DNA of 64,000 nt from Trichoplax adhaerens (GCF_000150275.1 NW_002060959.1:27597-91596), one strand, 5' to 3'; shown: positions 1-14,000, numbered from the stretch's first letter. The notes: generated from the letters alone by a model not told the origin. Numbers and translations: made by a program.

Positions 1-1378
1 TTTGAGTTATGAAATGGAAACTGGTAAAGAAAGTTACAGTGTTAGGTGAGTGAAAGGAACTCGCGGCATAGCATGAAAAAATAGCAGGAAGGAACAGATA
101 TTGAACCTCTGCTTGTCATTATTTTCTAGCTCGACTTGCTTTTGCAATTGCCGCTAACAATTGGCATTGCCAATCTGTCGATGAAATTAGACCGTATCAT
201 CCAACATCAATTTATTCATATATGTATATGATTCGTGATACTACATGAGTCACGTAGGAAATCTTGTATAGTGTGAAAAGTAATGTAAAGGTTATTGGAG
301 AAACTGTATCGTAAAAATATAAGACAGATTTAATAGGAAGTATAAATCTGTAAGCGTAAATCTGTTTATGTGATCGTAAGGTGGTAAAAGTATAAGTACA
401 GAATGGAGGTAGAATGCTAGAGAAGGATTAATGTAAAATTATACCAGTCGAAAATAAAGAACTGCTCAGAAAGGCTACAAAACTAGAAAACTATTCACAT
501 AATATCAAACATTCATTCGTAAAGTATATGATTTTTCCTTTATTACGTATATTGTAATCTCATCGTATTCCAATATCACCCTAAAATCTGACAGCTATTA
601 ATATGCATATACACGTATGCTAACCGCGGTAACTGCAATATTCGATTCGCGTAGATCTGTTCTTTACTGTAAATTTACGATGTTAATAATATTCTTCCTG
701 TCGAAATAGTTCATTGAAATCATAATGAATTGATGCAAAAACCAGAAAATTAGATTTTCAACACATTTAGGATAAAGATAACAATTATCATCTACAATTG
801 CATTTAACGCATTTCTCTGATCATTTAGTTGATATTATGCTTTCGATCACCTCATTCATTATCAAATATTATCTACAGTAGATAGTCCGCCATTCAACAA
901 GCTCCAGCAATTAGATGGATATAAAAAACTAATGGTGTTACATTAAGCATTCTAACAGTTATATCGAAAGCAGATAAACAGTTAGCAATGAATAAAATTG
1001 AAGATTTTTATTGAAATATTCGTATCAGTAATACAGGCCTGATTTATTCTCTTATATTAAGAAATGTTCAATATTTCGATACATTCGTGGAATATGGATT
1101 TAAGTTCACATTTAATTTTTATAAGGATTTATTATACTGCACCAGCAGGTATGTTTGTGTCATATATTTAGTTGTATAGATACTTTAGCCTGATATCAAT
1201 CCATTCCAACTAGTGATTTTAATCTACAATAATACCGTTACTTTTAATTAGTATTACTTACAAACGTTTCTTATACTATACTATATTAATCCTCTAGGAG
1301 TAAATCGCCGTAGGCGTATGACACAATTTAGACAATCTCAGTTTAATTTTTAAAATTTCTCTGAGCTGCTTACGTTCG
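1..1378. other. AT-rich stretch, nothing recognised
   Basis: No open frame with coding character, RNA gene or clear repeat was seen on either strand before the assembly gap. Confidence 0.5.
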
Positions 1379-2209
1379 NNNNNNNNNNNNNNNNNNNNNN
1401 NNNNNNNNNNNNNNNNNNNNNNNNNNNNNNNNNNNNNNNNNNNNNNNNNNNNNNNNNNNNNNNNNNNNNNNNNNNNNNNNNNNNNNNNNNNNNNNNNNNN
1501 NNNNNNNNNNNNNNNNNNNNNNNNNNNNNNNNNNNNNNNNNNNNNNNNNNNNNNNNNNNNNNNNNNNNNNNNNNNNNNNNNNNNNNNNNNNNNNNNNNNN
1601 NNNNNNNNNNNNNNNNNNNNNNNNNNNNNNNNNNNNNNNNNNNNNNNNNNNNNNNNNNNNNNNNNNNNNNNNNNNNNNNNNNNNNNNNNNNNNNNNNNNN
1701 NNNNNNNNNNNNNNNNNNNNNNNNNNNNNNNNNNNNNNNNNNNNNNNNNNNNNNNNNNNNNNNNNNNNNNNNNNNNNNNNNNNNNNNNNNNNNNNNNNNN
1801 NNNNNNNNNNNNNNNNNNNNNNNNNNNNNNNNNNNNNNNNNNNNNNNNNNNNNNNNNNNNNNNNNNNNNNNNNNNNNNNNNNNNNNNNNNNNNNNNNNNN
1901 NNNNNNNNNNNNNNNNNNNNNNNNNNNNNNNNNNNNNNNNNNNNNNNNNNNNNNNNNNNNNNNNNNNNNNNNNNNNNNNNNNNNNNNNNNNNNNNNNNNN
2001 NNNNNNNNNNNNNNNNNNNNNNNNNNNNNNNNNNNNNNNNNNNNNNNNNNNNNNNNNNNNNNNNNNNNNNNNNNNNNNNNNNNNNNNNNNNNNNNNNNNN
2101 NNNNNNNNNNNNNNNNNNNNNNNNNNNNNNNNNNNNNNNNNNNNNNNNNNNNNNNNNNNNNNNNNNNNNNNNNNNNNNNNNNNNNNNNNNNNNNNNNNNN
2201 NNNNNNNNN
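1379..2209. other. Assembly gap
   Basis: An uninterrupted run of N. Any reading frame drawn across it is an artefact. Flanking sequence on both sides is AT-rich with no recognisable gene. Confidence 0.99.
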
Positions 2210-2744
2210 TTATTCATTATTATACATCAAAGTTCTTACTCAAGAAAAAGAAAGATGAATTTCAGAAATCATCAAATAAATTGTGTAATTTTGTTAAACC
2301 AACGAAGGAATCGAAAATCAATTCGATCTCCAATTAATTAAGATAACGTAGTGTAACTCGTAAAGTAGCTTAAGCTTACGATTATAAGATTATGCAAGAA
2401 TACCTGAAGTTTTAGATTTGCTTATAAGATCATGCAATTTTCCCTTTCTTGATAGTACAATAAATATTTAGTTTAACTTACAAAATATCACATATGGATA
2501 ATACAATAAAGTTTAGTTTTAATTGAGGAAGTCGATAAGTTAGTTGATAACAGATGATTATTAGTGATTAGCAGTAGATTGCAAGTTATGAGTTCAATCG
2601 GATATTTTAGTAAATAGCTTTTAGAATACAGTTTTGATTCTTAGCGTGAGTATTCTATCTTCTAAGACTCGAATCTAAGTTTGGTAGATTAAAGAGTGTT
2701 TAGAGTTAGTCGCTTAGATAGTTAAGACTACTTTAGAGGAAAGG

Positions 2745-3200
2745 ATCCCGTTCATTTTCGTGTTGCAATCTCGGTTGTGGCAGAAGATGTGTTGGCCTCC
2801 CTAACAATCCTAAGCCAAGATTTTTGGGGCAACCAAATAAGAATTAAACTACTGCCTAGTGGATACGGATTATGAATTTGCCAAGTGTATTTTATCTCCT
2901 CGCCATCTTACTTTAATAATTGGTTACTAACACAACACACGTAATCGTATCGTAAGAGTTTCAGAGCTAAATGAACTATATTTTAGGGTATTTTAAGTTA
3001 TAAAATATGCATACTTGAACTGCAGGCGCTTTTTTTTGTAGATCTGTAATATTATGTTTTGTTAACTCGTCACTGCAACTAAATATACTCTTACTGACCT
3101 TTAGTTTTAGTTCGTATTTTACAAAATCACTATAATGATGATACGATCGTGTTATGTAGTTTTTACATTACGTTAAAACTAGTCGATTGGAATAACCAGC
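2745..3200 (+). pseudogene. Relic of the 3' end of a fibrinogen-like secreted gene
   Basis: From about 2745 to 2900 the sequence aligns by eye, with many substitutions and small indels, to the last ~150 bases of the intact gene ending at 36512, including the block encoding the final GlyGlyAlaTyr-type residues and the stop. From 2900 to about 3200 it also follows the 3' flank of that gene (36530-36720). No frame survives, so this is a decayed duplicate. It lies 25 kb from the main array of the family. Confidence 0.55.
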
Positions 3201-4400
3201 ATTGCTATAGTTCATTTACCCACGCTTCTATAGCCAATTAAGAATGGATTAAGAACGAGCTCTATTAGGATTGAAATTATTCCCTTGAAATACAGTGTAA
3301 TTGGCGATTAACACATTGCAAAGCCTACACTACTACACACTGAAGGTAGGTCTCATTTTATTAATGAAGAAAATAGCATCATCGAATAAAGTATAACTAC
3401 TTTTTCCATAATGTTTCTATAAGCCGAATTCAAATTTCTTGGAAAGATACTCTCTACAGCTGGAAACATCACTTCAGTACCATACATCCTATGTTAATAG
3501 TCAATCTCAATTTGTTGGTATAAAAGGGCTGCAAGATTTTGCAACGTCTACAAGCTAATTACACAATTGTGATAAGCTTAATTCCGCCACTTTTTACTGC
3601 TTTGCTGGCTATGTATCCCCCTAATTTTTTCGAACACAGTCATACTTGTCAGCACTCAAGTGCAGCAATCAAGTAGTATGGTATCTTGAAATGACACCAA
3701 ATCATCCACAGTGACCCTCGACGATGCCTATTTCACGCTTTGCAAATTAAGACTAGTTTATTGTGTTAGAGGTATTAAAAATATCACTCAAACAAGTAAC
3801 TCATTCTTCTAGGGAAAAATCGTTATATAATGCCACCTTAATAATCATGCTGTCGGCTGTATCTAACATGGAGCCCATTACAAGATTGTAACTTTTATCT
3901 AATTAAAGTTTCATTTTAAATCTAGACTTGCAATTATAAAATTCAGGAACAATAAAGGGGAGCTTTCGTAACCGTTTAGCCTAAGCATATTTAAATAGTC
4001 AAGCGTAAACGGTATTTCAAGTTCACCTGCTTAAAATCATCTTTGAAGTAATATACAAGTATGACTGCATGAGTACAATTACGAATATCATGTTTTTACC
4101 CTTTGGAATTATCTTTGCAACATAATAATTGCAGAAAGTATTATACCTTTTTTTTAACGTCTATCTTCATTTAAAATCTTGGAATCACGTGTTGAAATGC
4201 AATAGTTGTAATCATTAAACATCTATTAGAACATTTTCAACGATATCATCAAAGGTATAGATAGAATCTGTATCAGATCTAATTGAAATGGTTGACACGT
4301 AAACCAATGAAAGCGCCGAACAACTCTCTAAGAGTTTGTATTCAAGATTATTGAAATCATAAAAAAAGCGCAAGAGCTTTAATAACATAAAGCATGAAAT
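3200..4400. other. Intergenic, nothing recognised
   Basis: AT-rich sequence with stops in all frames at short spacing. I saw no exon with splice sites, RNA gene or repeat here. Confidence 0.4.
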
Positions 4401-4404
4401 ATAC

Positions 4405-5072
4405 CTAGTTCTTTAGCCAGATAGACAGCAATAGCATGATTTCGACATAATATGCGATCATCGACTTCCAATACAGGCAACTGGAAAACGGAAATTTAAT
4501 TTCTACATAAGTTGGATAACATATTGAAAGTTAAAGTGCTCATTTGCTGATCATCTTCCTCCATTGATCTACATCACGTTAATGTCAAACAGTAAAGATA
4601 TCATGTTGATTAACATCTAGTTTAGAGTGTTAGAATTCTTTGATCATTTCCAAATTCTTTCAGGTTATTGATGAAAAAACAAGCAACTCATTTTCAACTG
4701 TTAATCGTGGTGTAAGTAAGCTGCAACTGTATCTACAAGCAAACAACCTGGTATTGAAATTGGTTGACTACAGTAAATCATCAAAGCTGCAGCCTAGCCT
4801 AGCTTGCAGTATTGCGACTACGATTGGCTGATCATGGTAGTACCATGACAGGCTATTCCGTTTAAGCTTCTTATACTAAAACAAACATGGTCGACTCCGA
4901 CAACATTGCACTCTGACAGCAGCAGATGGTAAAGCAAGACTAACCTGCTTTAACGGATTTCCATTCCTCCATGGTCAAGCCACGAAATTGATAGCCAACA
5001 TTTAGCTAAAGCAAACATATAATGATAAAACTCACCTCGTCCTTGGAAAAACGTCAATTTATACCTTGGCAT
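4405..5072 (-). pseudogene. Glutathione S-transferase-like gene fragment, probably a pseudogene
   Basis: An ATG at 5072 opens the peptide MPRYKLTFFQGRG, the typical start of sigma-type GSTs (YKLTYF..GRG, with the catalytic Tyr region). It runs on through a MFALA segment and then, after a one-base frame change near 5010, into NVGYQFRG and MEEWKSVKA, which fit the next part of a GST N-terminal thioredoxin fold. A clean exon at 4405-4480 (AG acceptor, GT donor) encodes LPVLEVDD..LCRNHAIAVYLAKELG, the family's cis-Pro VPVLEVDG..QSxAIxRYLAxxxG motif that binds glutathione. The PFGQ segment and the whole C-terminal helical domain were not found. Family assignment rests on the motifs; the pseudogene call rests on the frameshift and the missing exons. 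A very divergent working gene or an assembly error cannot be excluded. Confidence 0.6.
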
Positions 5073-5263
5073 GATTGCAAAAGTGGAGAACGAGCTAGGC
5101 TGTCGACTCCTGGAACTTTGGATTGGCAAAACTTTGATGATGCAGACTTGCTACAAGCTGGAGTCGGGACAGGGACTACTATCCGATATTGATTTTGCAG
5201 CTTGTTTACTTCCGAACTGAGGGTACTTTACTATACTCTTTTTTATCTTCGACAGTATGCAAC

Positions 5264-5750
5264 TGTTACGGAGCCATGCTCCGAAATATTAATTGCTAAG
5301 TTAATTAAAATATCTCATTTAAATTATTGTTTGCTCCAGTAGCTTATTAGATATTAATGTTTATTCATAAGTACTTGTTCATTATTGTTGACATGTCGGA
5401 GCTAACACGTTTAGTCTGTAAACGTTAATCAATAACACCTTAAGTGTAAGATCAATTACTTTGCAGAGCCTTGAGGCTCTAGTTGCTATACTAGGATATG
5501 CATACTGTACAGTGTAAGCCGCTATTTCAAGAATATTCACAAGTGTACCATCGGCGAGACTATAAAAAGCGGAGCACTAGCTTAGCTTCTCAGTTCCAGC
5601 TAGTCATTTGCAGGATCTTGTGACTATTATTGCTAAGAATATTCTTACGTTTATCTTTAGTACATTTTACGACTAAGGTTAACGAAAATAAAGTAAAGTG
5701 TTTAAACCTATTACTCAATAGTAGTTTTTTTGTGTAGCTGAGAGTTCGTT
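5264..5750 (+). mobile_element. Possible LTR of a degraded retrotransposon
   Basis: The stretch opens with TGTTACGGAG, has small hairpins (5268-5284 and 5464-5480), a TATAAAA box near 5560 followed by a GC-richer leader, and an AATAAA about 120 bases later, an order like U3-R-U5. No matching second LTR, target-site duplication or gag/pol frame was found. The short open frame at 5794-6039 matches nothing I know. Confidence 0.28.
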
Positions 5751-6261
5751 CAACTACGATAGGTCCCTAAGTTAGTTTGGAACACAAGTACTAGTGAAGA
5801 TAGTGTTTAAGACCCGGTTTCTTGTTACAAAGAAGAAGATTTGTAACAGCAACTCTGCCATGTTGACTAAAGTATGGAAAGTTTTATCCCTTTTTGACGA
5901 TAGAGTGCTGCCTGCCGGATCAAGAGCGAAGGCAATGTATACTTCGCCCTTGACTAATATTGAAGAAGAGCAAGGTAATAGAGCGACATATCTTTTTGTT
6001 GAAGGATATAAGCAAAATAACTGTCAGCCTTTCATCTAGTTTTAACCACACAATACTGTCTTACATGTAAAGAGAGGAGACAACAGGGCGATAGCTTATT
6101 TTGCATAACGCTCAGCTGTTGACACTAACTTACCTACAAGTGTAGAAAAGACAGCCAATGGATTCAATGCTGTCTGCTCTCTTATGTGTTCCTGGCTCTA
6201 CTACAATCATTTTTGATGGATGGGTACTGCAGTCAAAGAGAAACCCTATACCAGCCACCCT

Positions 6262-6856
6262 ACAATTATCTAGAACTTACTAAACCTACAGCATATCAAC
6301 CCATATAAAAAATATTAAATTTCAGTATCCATGTACGAAATCTGTTATAATATAAAGTAATTGAATTGTAGCATTAAAAAAGGATATCTTAAATAAAATT
6401 TATAAGTAATTATCGTCCACCACCATGTTCACTAATTTTTTGTGCAATTGAAAATGATAGCTATACTGTAGTTAATGATTCCATTTTACTTGTTAAGTAC
6501 AACTATTTCCCTACTAACAGAAAGTACATCAGAGCTTGCAATAATCGATAGGGTCGGCTAGCCAACTAACATCAAATACTGCTACAATAATGATGAAGGT
6601 GTTATGACTTAGCACATCGAAATCTAATTTGTTAAATTTATCAATTTTCTCCAGACATTTACCTTTATTGGATAAATGTTTCGACGAATGTACTTATAAA
6701 ATTTAGTCATACGCGTAACGAAAACTTATCAGTCCATAACACTTTGTTTATTCAGCAATTGGCGAAATTAAGCATTTAGCTTTATGATAGATGCGAAGTT
6801 ATGAGTTCTGATATGTGGACAGCGCCTTTATACTGCTCCATGATGACATGAATCAG
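6262..6856 (-). pseudogene. Duplicated 3' end of the FASN gene
   Basis: This segment aligns with 16250-16850, the 3' flank, poly(A)-signal region and last codons of FASN. On the minus strand the final 22 codons stay in frame and end in the same ITSHLS-stop as FASN. Residues further upstream have changed (for example MWQDEGA became MEQYKGA), and homology ends abruptly near 6856, inside the thioesterase domain just past the catalytic GDH motif. No other FASN exon is near, so it is a truncated duplicate and not a second gene. Confidence 0.7.
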
Positions 6857-9272
6857 AATACATATAACAGTTTGATCTAAATCATGCTCGCGATTTTTCT
6901 ATTTGCGGCTGAAAAGAGATTATGACCATTCATCTGCAAGCTTACGAGATTCTGAAATAGATTTTAACCACCTTTAAAATCTTCAGCTTTCTTTAGCTTT
7001 ATATAAGCCTGTAGTGATACAAAAAGAATTACAATTCGTAAGTCAGAATCAGCAAGGTTCTGAAAGCATCAGGAGCACCACTTTCCTTCTTAAAAACACA
7101 AATCGAAGAATTGACAGATTGACATGATCTAAGTCATAGTCTATCATAACTAGCTTTACTGATTTTACCCGATTAGTTCACTACGCTGTGATACAGTAGC
7201 AATCATATGAGGTGAGAAATCTCGTAATCAGCTTCTTAGAGTTTCTCAGTCAGAAAGATGTAGTTTAGTCTGCTTATATCAATCATTGATTAATCTAGAA
7301 AAATAAACAATACAAATTTTCTGGGTTTTACTGTAGTTTACTATTGTCAAATTGCCTGTCGAATCCTTTTGAAATCTACAACGATCATTTTCAAGTCTAT
7401 TTCAAGTCGTCAATAGGTAGTATATCCTTAATGAAGTTTTAAAAAGCCAAAGAGAGCCGAGAAGATTATATACTACTACCATTTCCAATATCAACGTGAG
7501 CTAAGAAAAGACCCAGACTAAAAGATTTCAAAGCAAAATATAGTTTCTACCTAAGTTTATGTAGTAACTACGCCGGTCGATACTACGCTTAAATTTAAAT
7601 ATCTTTATTCATCATGGATCTCGTTAGCATGAGCTGATATTTCGTAGAGCATTCAAATGAGAAGCTAGGTTAAATGGAAGTCCTACGAGTGACGAAATTA
7701 GGCCCTCTCAAAGCGAATTCAATACGATATATATATGACCGCAGTTCATCGAATTGTGCAGATCTAAAATATAATGACGCTTAATAACACCAGCTCTAAT
7801 TGCCTAGTGTTATATTAATTTTCGACACTTTGGCTGATAGTGGATCTAGCTTTGATGATGAATTCCCCTACAATACGTAAAAAGGTCAATCCAAATTACT
7901 GATCAAATTTATTATGGTTCATGATATGTCATAGATTGGTAAGATCACGAAAACGATCCGTTGATTAATTGCCGATAACTTGATATTTTCTTATACCTCA
8001 GTTCCTGCTCTTTTCTTTTTGTGCATGTAAGATCAATTTCAAGCTTGTAAGAAATTCGTTATGTTGTCTACTGTGTGCGAAGATATCTGAAATGTTTTTA
8101 CATTAGGTGACTTTAAGTGTAAATTACATGAGTTAGTCTTATCGCTTATTGACGTTATTTCCTTTACCTATATGCATTAGCTTTTGATTCGTTCATGCTA
8201 TAAAGTTAATATAAATGATACTGGTAGCAACTATACGCAAATAATCGTTTCATATATTTAATAAGAAATGTCTATAGTTTTGGACTGTATGATCCTTGAT
8301 GTCCATTCGATCAGCTTACCTTCAAGATGTGAATATCAGGCAATAGTGTCAGTGCTTTATTTACATAATTAAATTAAAAATTTTGATTATCTTTATGGCC
8401 GCGATATGCAAAAGATATGGGCAGCAATGATGGAGTTGGAAGACAAGTCGTAGATAGCGAATGTCAGATGGTTTATACTCATATCATCATCCCCAATTGT
8501 TATGACTAATGCTAATTAAACAGTCTCATTTTACTTTATTAAACTACTTAAACATAGGATATACGATTTTGTAATATAATTTAATTACAAATCGTGATAC
8601 AAAAGAGAGAAATATGGTAACCGGTCAGTGGTCAACTTATATACTGAAAGTGAATTCAATGATGACTCTACACTACGTTTGTCGGTGTTCTGTAAGCCAA
8701 GCAAAGAGATCTTCCTGCCCGAGTTACCAATTCGATATATCAGCTCCATAGTTAAGCTAATAAAATTTTCATAACAAGAAAGCAGAAATGAGCTGCATAC
8801 GTGTAGATTACTACGAGTAGAATCATCTCTGCTAACTAATTGATGCCGACTTACTTATATCTTATAATTTACAGTACGAATACGAGTAACAATCATTTTA
8901 AGACTTCTAAATGCACGATACAAAGCAATATTACTCTACTTAGTGAAATTAATCTTATTATTAGATACTTTTTCTAGATAGATTTAGCCCTTTCATGGAA
9001 AATGCAGGTAAAATTTTGCATTCATTTTCATCATCAACGAAGTAATTATTACATCGATTGATTAACTTATTAGTTTTAAGTTTTATATTTATTGCTCTAA
9101 TTACCTAGATAGTGCCACATTGGCCATTCTTTCCATATTAGAGATGTTTCGAGCCTAGAGCTTCTTGTAATCAATTAATCCACAATCTCGGCTTTAATTA
9201 TAATTACAAGATGACGTAACTGCTATATGAATATTATTACGCACGCGTATTTAAAATGGATGCTAAGGCCTT
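6857..9272. other. Intergenic, nothing recognised
   Basis: No coding exon, RNA gene or repeat family member was identified in this AT-rich stretch. Confidence 0.4.
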
Positions 9273-9342
9273 GAGCAGACATCGATCCTGACCTGCAGTG
9301 GCTATATTAATTAAATAGCGCTCTACCATATTTATTCTGCTC
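9273..9342 (-). tRNA. tRNA-like relic
   Basis: On the minus strand a 70-nt segment is closed by a perfect 7-bp stem (GAGCAGA at 9342-9336 with TCTGCTC at 9279-9273). Inside it are GGTAGAGCGC, the typical 3' half of a tRNA D arm, and then a GCTAT/ATAGC stem in the anticodon-arm position. The D stem does not pair, the anticodon loop is the wrong size and the TTCRA of the T arm is degenerate. It is at best a tRNA pseudogene or tRNA-derived repeat. Confidence 0.3.
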
Positions 9343-11075
9343 GGCATTCGATAACCTCCAATGTGCATCAAAGTGGCTGCATTGATCTTAAGTTAACTTT
9401 CTCAGTTTTTATTCTTTATTGATCGACGTTTAGGACATTGAAATTGCTCATTTTATTATAAATAAAGTCAGCTTTAGTCGCTGTTTGAAATGGATAAAAC
9501 GTAAGTAAACATTTTAGGAAGCAGTTATCATCAATTTCTACTTTGTACTTGATAACTTGTTACGAAATGGCTGGTAAGACTCCACTCCATTAATTAGCAT
9601 CTCTATCGGCTTGTCTGCAGTCAATATATGTACTTGCTAAGAGTAAGGTGTTAAAGTCTTTATATAAATTATCATCTTAAATTGAATTACCTATAAATGG
9701 ACTCACGAAAATAACAAGTTGTGATTATTAAAAGTAGTGAAATCTACAGTAGACTGGTTACTGATCACTTGAATAGTCAGATAAACTTAGTATTTATCAA
9801 ATTTATCATACCACAATCTCTTCTAGAGCTAAACTTCAGAACTTCAATTTTATTGAAATGTCCATCAGTTAAATCGTACAGCTAATCTATATAAACATCT
9901 ACGAGCTCTGCTTAGATAACTTTATTAAACCATTTCGATTATCTACGTAAATGTGCCTCAAAACATAGATCAAAAAGTGCTAATATCGGCGAATTCCAAA
10001 CTACGCTTTAACGTTTTAATTATCTTCCAAATACTACGCTATAGTTTTTCTATAAAATTCGTATAATTCGATGTTCTGCTATAATAAAATAAAATTAAGA
10101 TAGATAGCAAACGAATAAGTATCTACGGTACAAGTTTACTAGCTAACAACTATCAGTTACTTTCGTTAATTTATGCTGCATATTATTATAATATCTAATC
10201 TGTAAGAATTTCCCTTAAGTTACCGTAAATTAGCAGCTGATAAACTACTTCTTTAATTTCTTATTATCTACTGTCGTCAGGAATATCGACGTCACATAGC
10301 ATCATGAATTTTAAACAATCAGACTCGATTTAGGTATAAAGTGTAGATAGATCATTAACCTGCAAAGCGATCTACGTACATATTATCCTGCTGTCTCGTT
10401 ATCATTATAATACAATGAAAATATGTTTAATCCATTAACTTTTATCCATTTGTAAGTGATCTAGACTGCAATTATAGCGACTAAGATCGAAATAGATAAT
10501 TTCTGCTTATTAAATACGTCAATTCCTATTTTTATCTGATTGAGATGTGATCTTTGCCCAGATACCATTTTGTTTCATACTAATATAGACTTTTGCTAAT
10601 TTCTGAAAATTTAAAGCAAAATTTAGTGAATTCGACCCATAATAGCAGAATATAAGTGAAAAAGAATGCTATAAGTTCTACACATAACAATAACTGTTAA
10701 TAGTGCCCTAGTTTATTAAGGAATTAAAGTTCAAGTAATATAAATTAAGACATTGCCGATATGTCTACTACAGAAATTACATTAATCTTGTATTAAAGTA
10801 CTATCAATTTTTACCATTTTTATACAAATCTAATAATTATTGTCTATTAAATTATTACAAGCGTTGTAAGAACATTCGAAATTTTTCTTTACAATGGCGA
10901 AACTGTGCGAGTTAATAATCCAGATTCACGTAAGCGATACTTGCTAGTAATTTACAACTATATTTGCTGATATAACGTTTATACATTATCGTCTTTATGT
11001 CTAATCATTAAAACTATCTTCAACACCGCAGTGCAAATAATCAAAATACGTATATCTCTTTTTACATAACGATAG
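9343..11075. other. Intergenic or upstream intron, nothing firm
   Basis: The first exons and promoter of the three-Death-domain gene that follows should lie here, but none could be defined. The ATGGATAAAAC followed by GTAAGT near 9490 resembles a short start exon, but its splice phase does not match the next exon. Confidence 0.35.
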
Positions 11076-14000
11076 CTGCACAACGCTATTTTAACCTGAT
11101 TATCAAAGATATTGGCGCAGAATGGAAAGACTTAGCTAGAGTCCTAGATTTTGATCAGACCCAAATTAAAACTATTAAAGCCAATAATCCTCTCGATGTC
11201 AATGACCAATGTGCGGAGATGTTACATGTACAACATAATACGAAAGGGAAAAGTTTCAACAAGTTAGAGCTAATTAAAGCTCTCTATGAAGCTAATTTAG
11301 CTGCAGTTGCAGAAAAGATAAACATCGATCCGGATGAGATAACCCAAGATCCTGGTAAATATCGTCATTGTTTAATATTTTTACTTGACGTAGAAAATTG
11401 TTAATTAACTACTATACTAATATGAATATTAGAGTTATTGCATCATGAATTAAGATTAGTATCGACACAGCAGTAGAGTTGATCACTAGAATAACTAATA
11501 GTTACAGTATAATGAAATTAATTAATGAGAGATAAATATGTATAATTACTACTTGAAATTTAAAACCTATATGTAGTGAGAGCCAGCAAGCATTAAACAG
11601 TAATAAAGATCAAGGTCAAGTACATAAAATTGTTCATTTAAAATAACTAGAATATATTCAGTGAAAGAGTAAGACATATATCATATTGTATAAATGCTAC
11701 AGAATTGACAAAATCCTTTTAGTTATAAATGTCACAAAGACACGATATCGCAATGTATCAAAGTCAAAGGCATGAAATTAGGGATTTAAACAGATAGATT
11801 ATAATTAACAAAAAGTGCAATCAAGGCTCAATGTAACAGAATTAACTAGTGTAATACTTAGAGAAGTTACAACAGAAAGAAATGATAAGTTAATAGTTTA
11901 GTTAATATAGATTGTTCTGCTATGATTTGATTTTATAAATGCACATATAACAATGTGCACTTTTACTTTGAAAAAAAATTTGTACTAAAAGTTATCATAG
12001 CTAAACAAACTAACTTACATTACGATTACTTAATTAATGTTCTATTCTACTTAAAATTACTGCATTAGCAAGATTAAACTAGCTATAAGTAATTGGCCGC
12101 TACCGCTAACTTTATCAAGCCTACATAGCATGATGCTTATGTTATAAACCTGCAATAAGAATCAGGTTATCAACTAATTACATAATTTCCTTTTGATTTT
12201 TTCTATTGTATAGGTAATAGTGGATCAAAAATTAATCGTCAGCAGAGTACTGGTATGATAAATTATATAACAAGTACTAGCAGCGTCCTAGTAGACATTT
12301 TTAGCTTTACGTATTGTAATACATGAATCTATGATTTAAAGTCCATCAATTAGATAAATGCTATTACTAATCAAATGTTGCAGATACTACCGAATATCTC
12401 TTTGATGTGGCAGATAAACTACAAGAAGATTGGATTAAATTAGTACCAAGGTTGGATCGAGAAGGAAAGATTGATATTAAAAAGATTCAAAATAAGAGTA
12501 ACGACCACTTTGATCGTGGTTTTGAATTTTTGGATAAATGGCATGGAATATATGGTAAATCTGCTACCAAAAATAAATTAAAAGCGGCGCTAAAAGTTAT
12601 TAAGAGGGCTGATGTCGCAGACGAGATTGGTATTTAAATTAATCTAATATAACGTAAAACTCACTATGAATTTATATTCGTTTTATAAGGAATATCAAAT
12701 TACAATAAACTGTGATATCGTGTCACTATCACGGAAAACAATTTATAATGTACTAGTATTAGATTATATTGATGTATAAAATATTACCAGATATTTAATT
12801 TTTAGTCATTTAGAGCATATACTAGGCATATTATCCATGTAGTGTATTACAGCTGTCGATTAAAGTTGGTTAAAAGAGGTTATTCTTTATTCCAGACAAC
12901 ACCATAACCGGAGGCCAAAGTACCATGGCAGTCTCGTCGGCTCCGAATACAGCTACTACAATTGACAGCTCGATTAAACCTGCAATAACTACTGCTGAAC
13001 AAGGTAGTTAATATATTGTTTCCATATATAAGTCAATTTAGGATTCTTGCTATTTAGTATATCAAGTATTAGTTTTAAAAGCGCTGTAAAATAAACTTTC
13101 TAGCAAGTTCTTCAAGGTAGCTTTTCACAAAGTTTACTATACCCATTATTCCAGAGTGATATAGTCATTCACTGAATCATTCATACTTAGAATAATAAAG
13201 GATAGCAAACAAAGTTCAACTAGGTAGATATCCCATCAGTAAGTTGATTGTAGGTCATTGATTGATAGACAAGTCGTATGATACTTTAAATAATTATGTA
13301 TTAGGCAAGTCTATTGATTTTACTAACCTTGATCATTAGTCATATTCAAGTATGTAATTTATTTTGTAGTGGTATTTCTACAACCTTAACGTATAGCCTA
13401 TTTTATGCATTTGAGATAATTTTACGAGAAGATAAAATTTACCTTATATTAGACTAGTTGATAGAATCCTTACCTGCAGTAATTCTATATCTAACTACTT
13501 GAAGGAATTTATAAGTTTGCTTAACTAAAAAACATATTGTGTTTATGCATACTGTATCCGAGTATGCTTTCTATCAATACTAATCCAGAATATTAAACCT
13601 GTTGTATGAATTCTGATCAAGGTGGAAGAGCTACGGATCCCATAAAAGATGGTAAATTAGTAATAGTCATCTGCTTATTTTAATTACTTTCTTGCAACAT
13701 ACATTAGCTTAATGCTCAGATTTGATAGTCAATCATATATACCGTTGATTATGTCCTTAATTATTTACCTATATTTGCTATGGATTTTAACAATAACATT
13801 TGATAAATGATATGTTACTTATTAAGATTTATTTATTTACAATACTACATCCTCACTAAGTATCAAATTTGTAGCTAAGTTATTAAGTTGCTTTAATCCC
13901 GATTAATTCATGGCCACAGTATATGTAGCATAGAAGAATTCTTATCAAGATACCACACCTGTCGCATTCAAGTATTAATACCGTAGTTTAATACCAACAT

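Noticed and set aside
1294-2217. Long minus-strand open frame
   Set aside because: It consists almost entirely of unknown bases in the assembly gap.
4640-4831. 63-codon plus-strand frame
   Set aside because: No family resemblance. It lies antisense within the span of the broken GST, in what looks like intron.
12635-12637. Stop codon ending the second Death-domain exon at 12.6 kb
   Set aside because: A GT donor in the right phase (12630) just before the stop joins an in-phase linker and a third Death domain. Splicing is preferred, though the short form remains possible.
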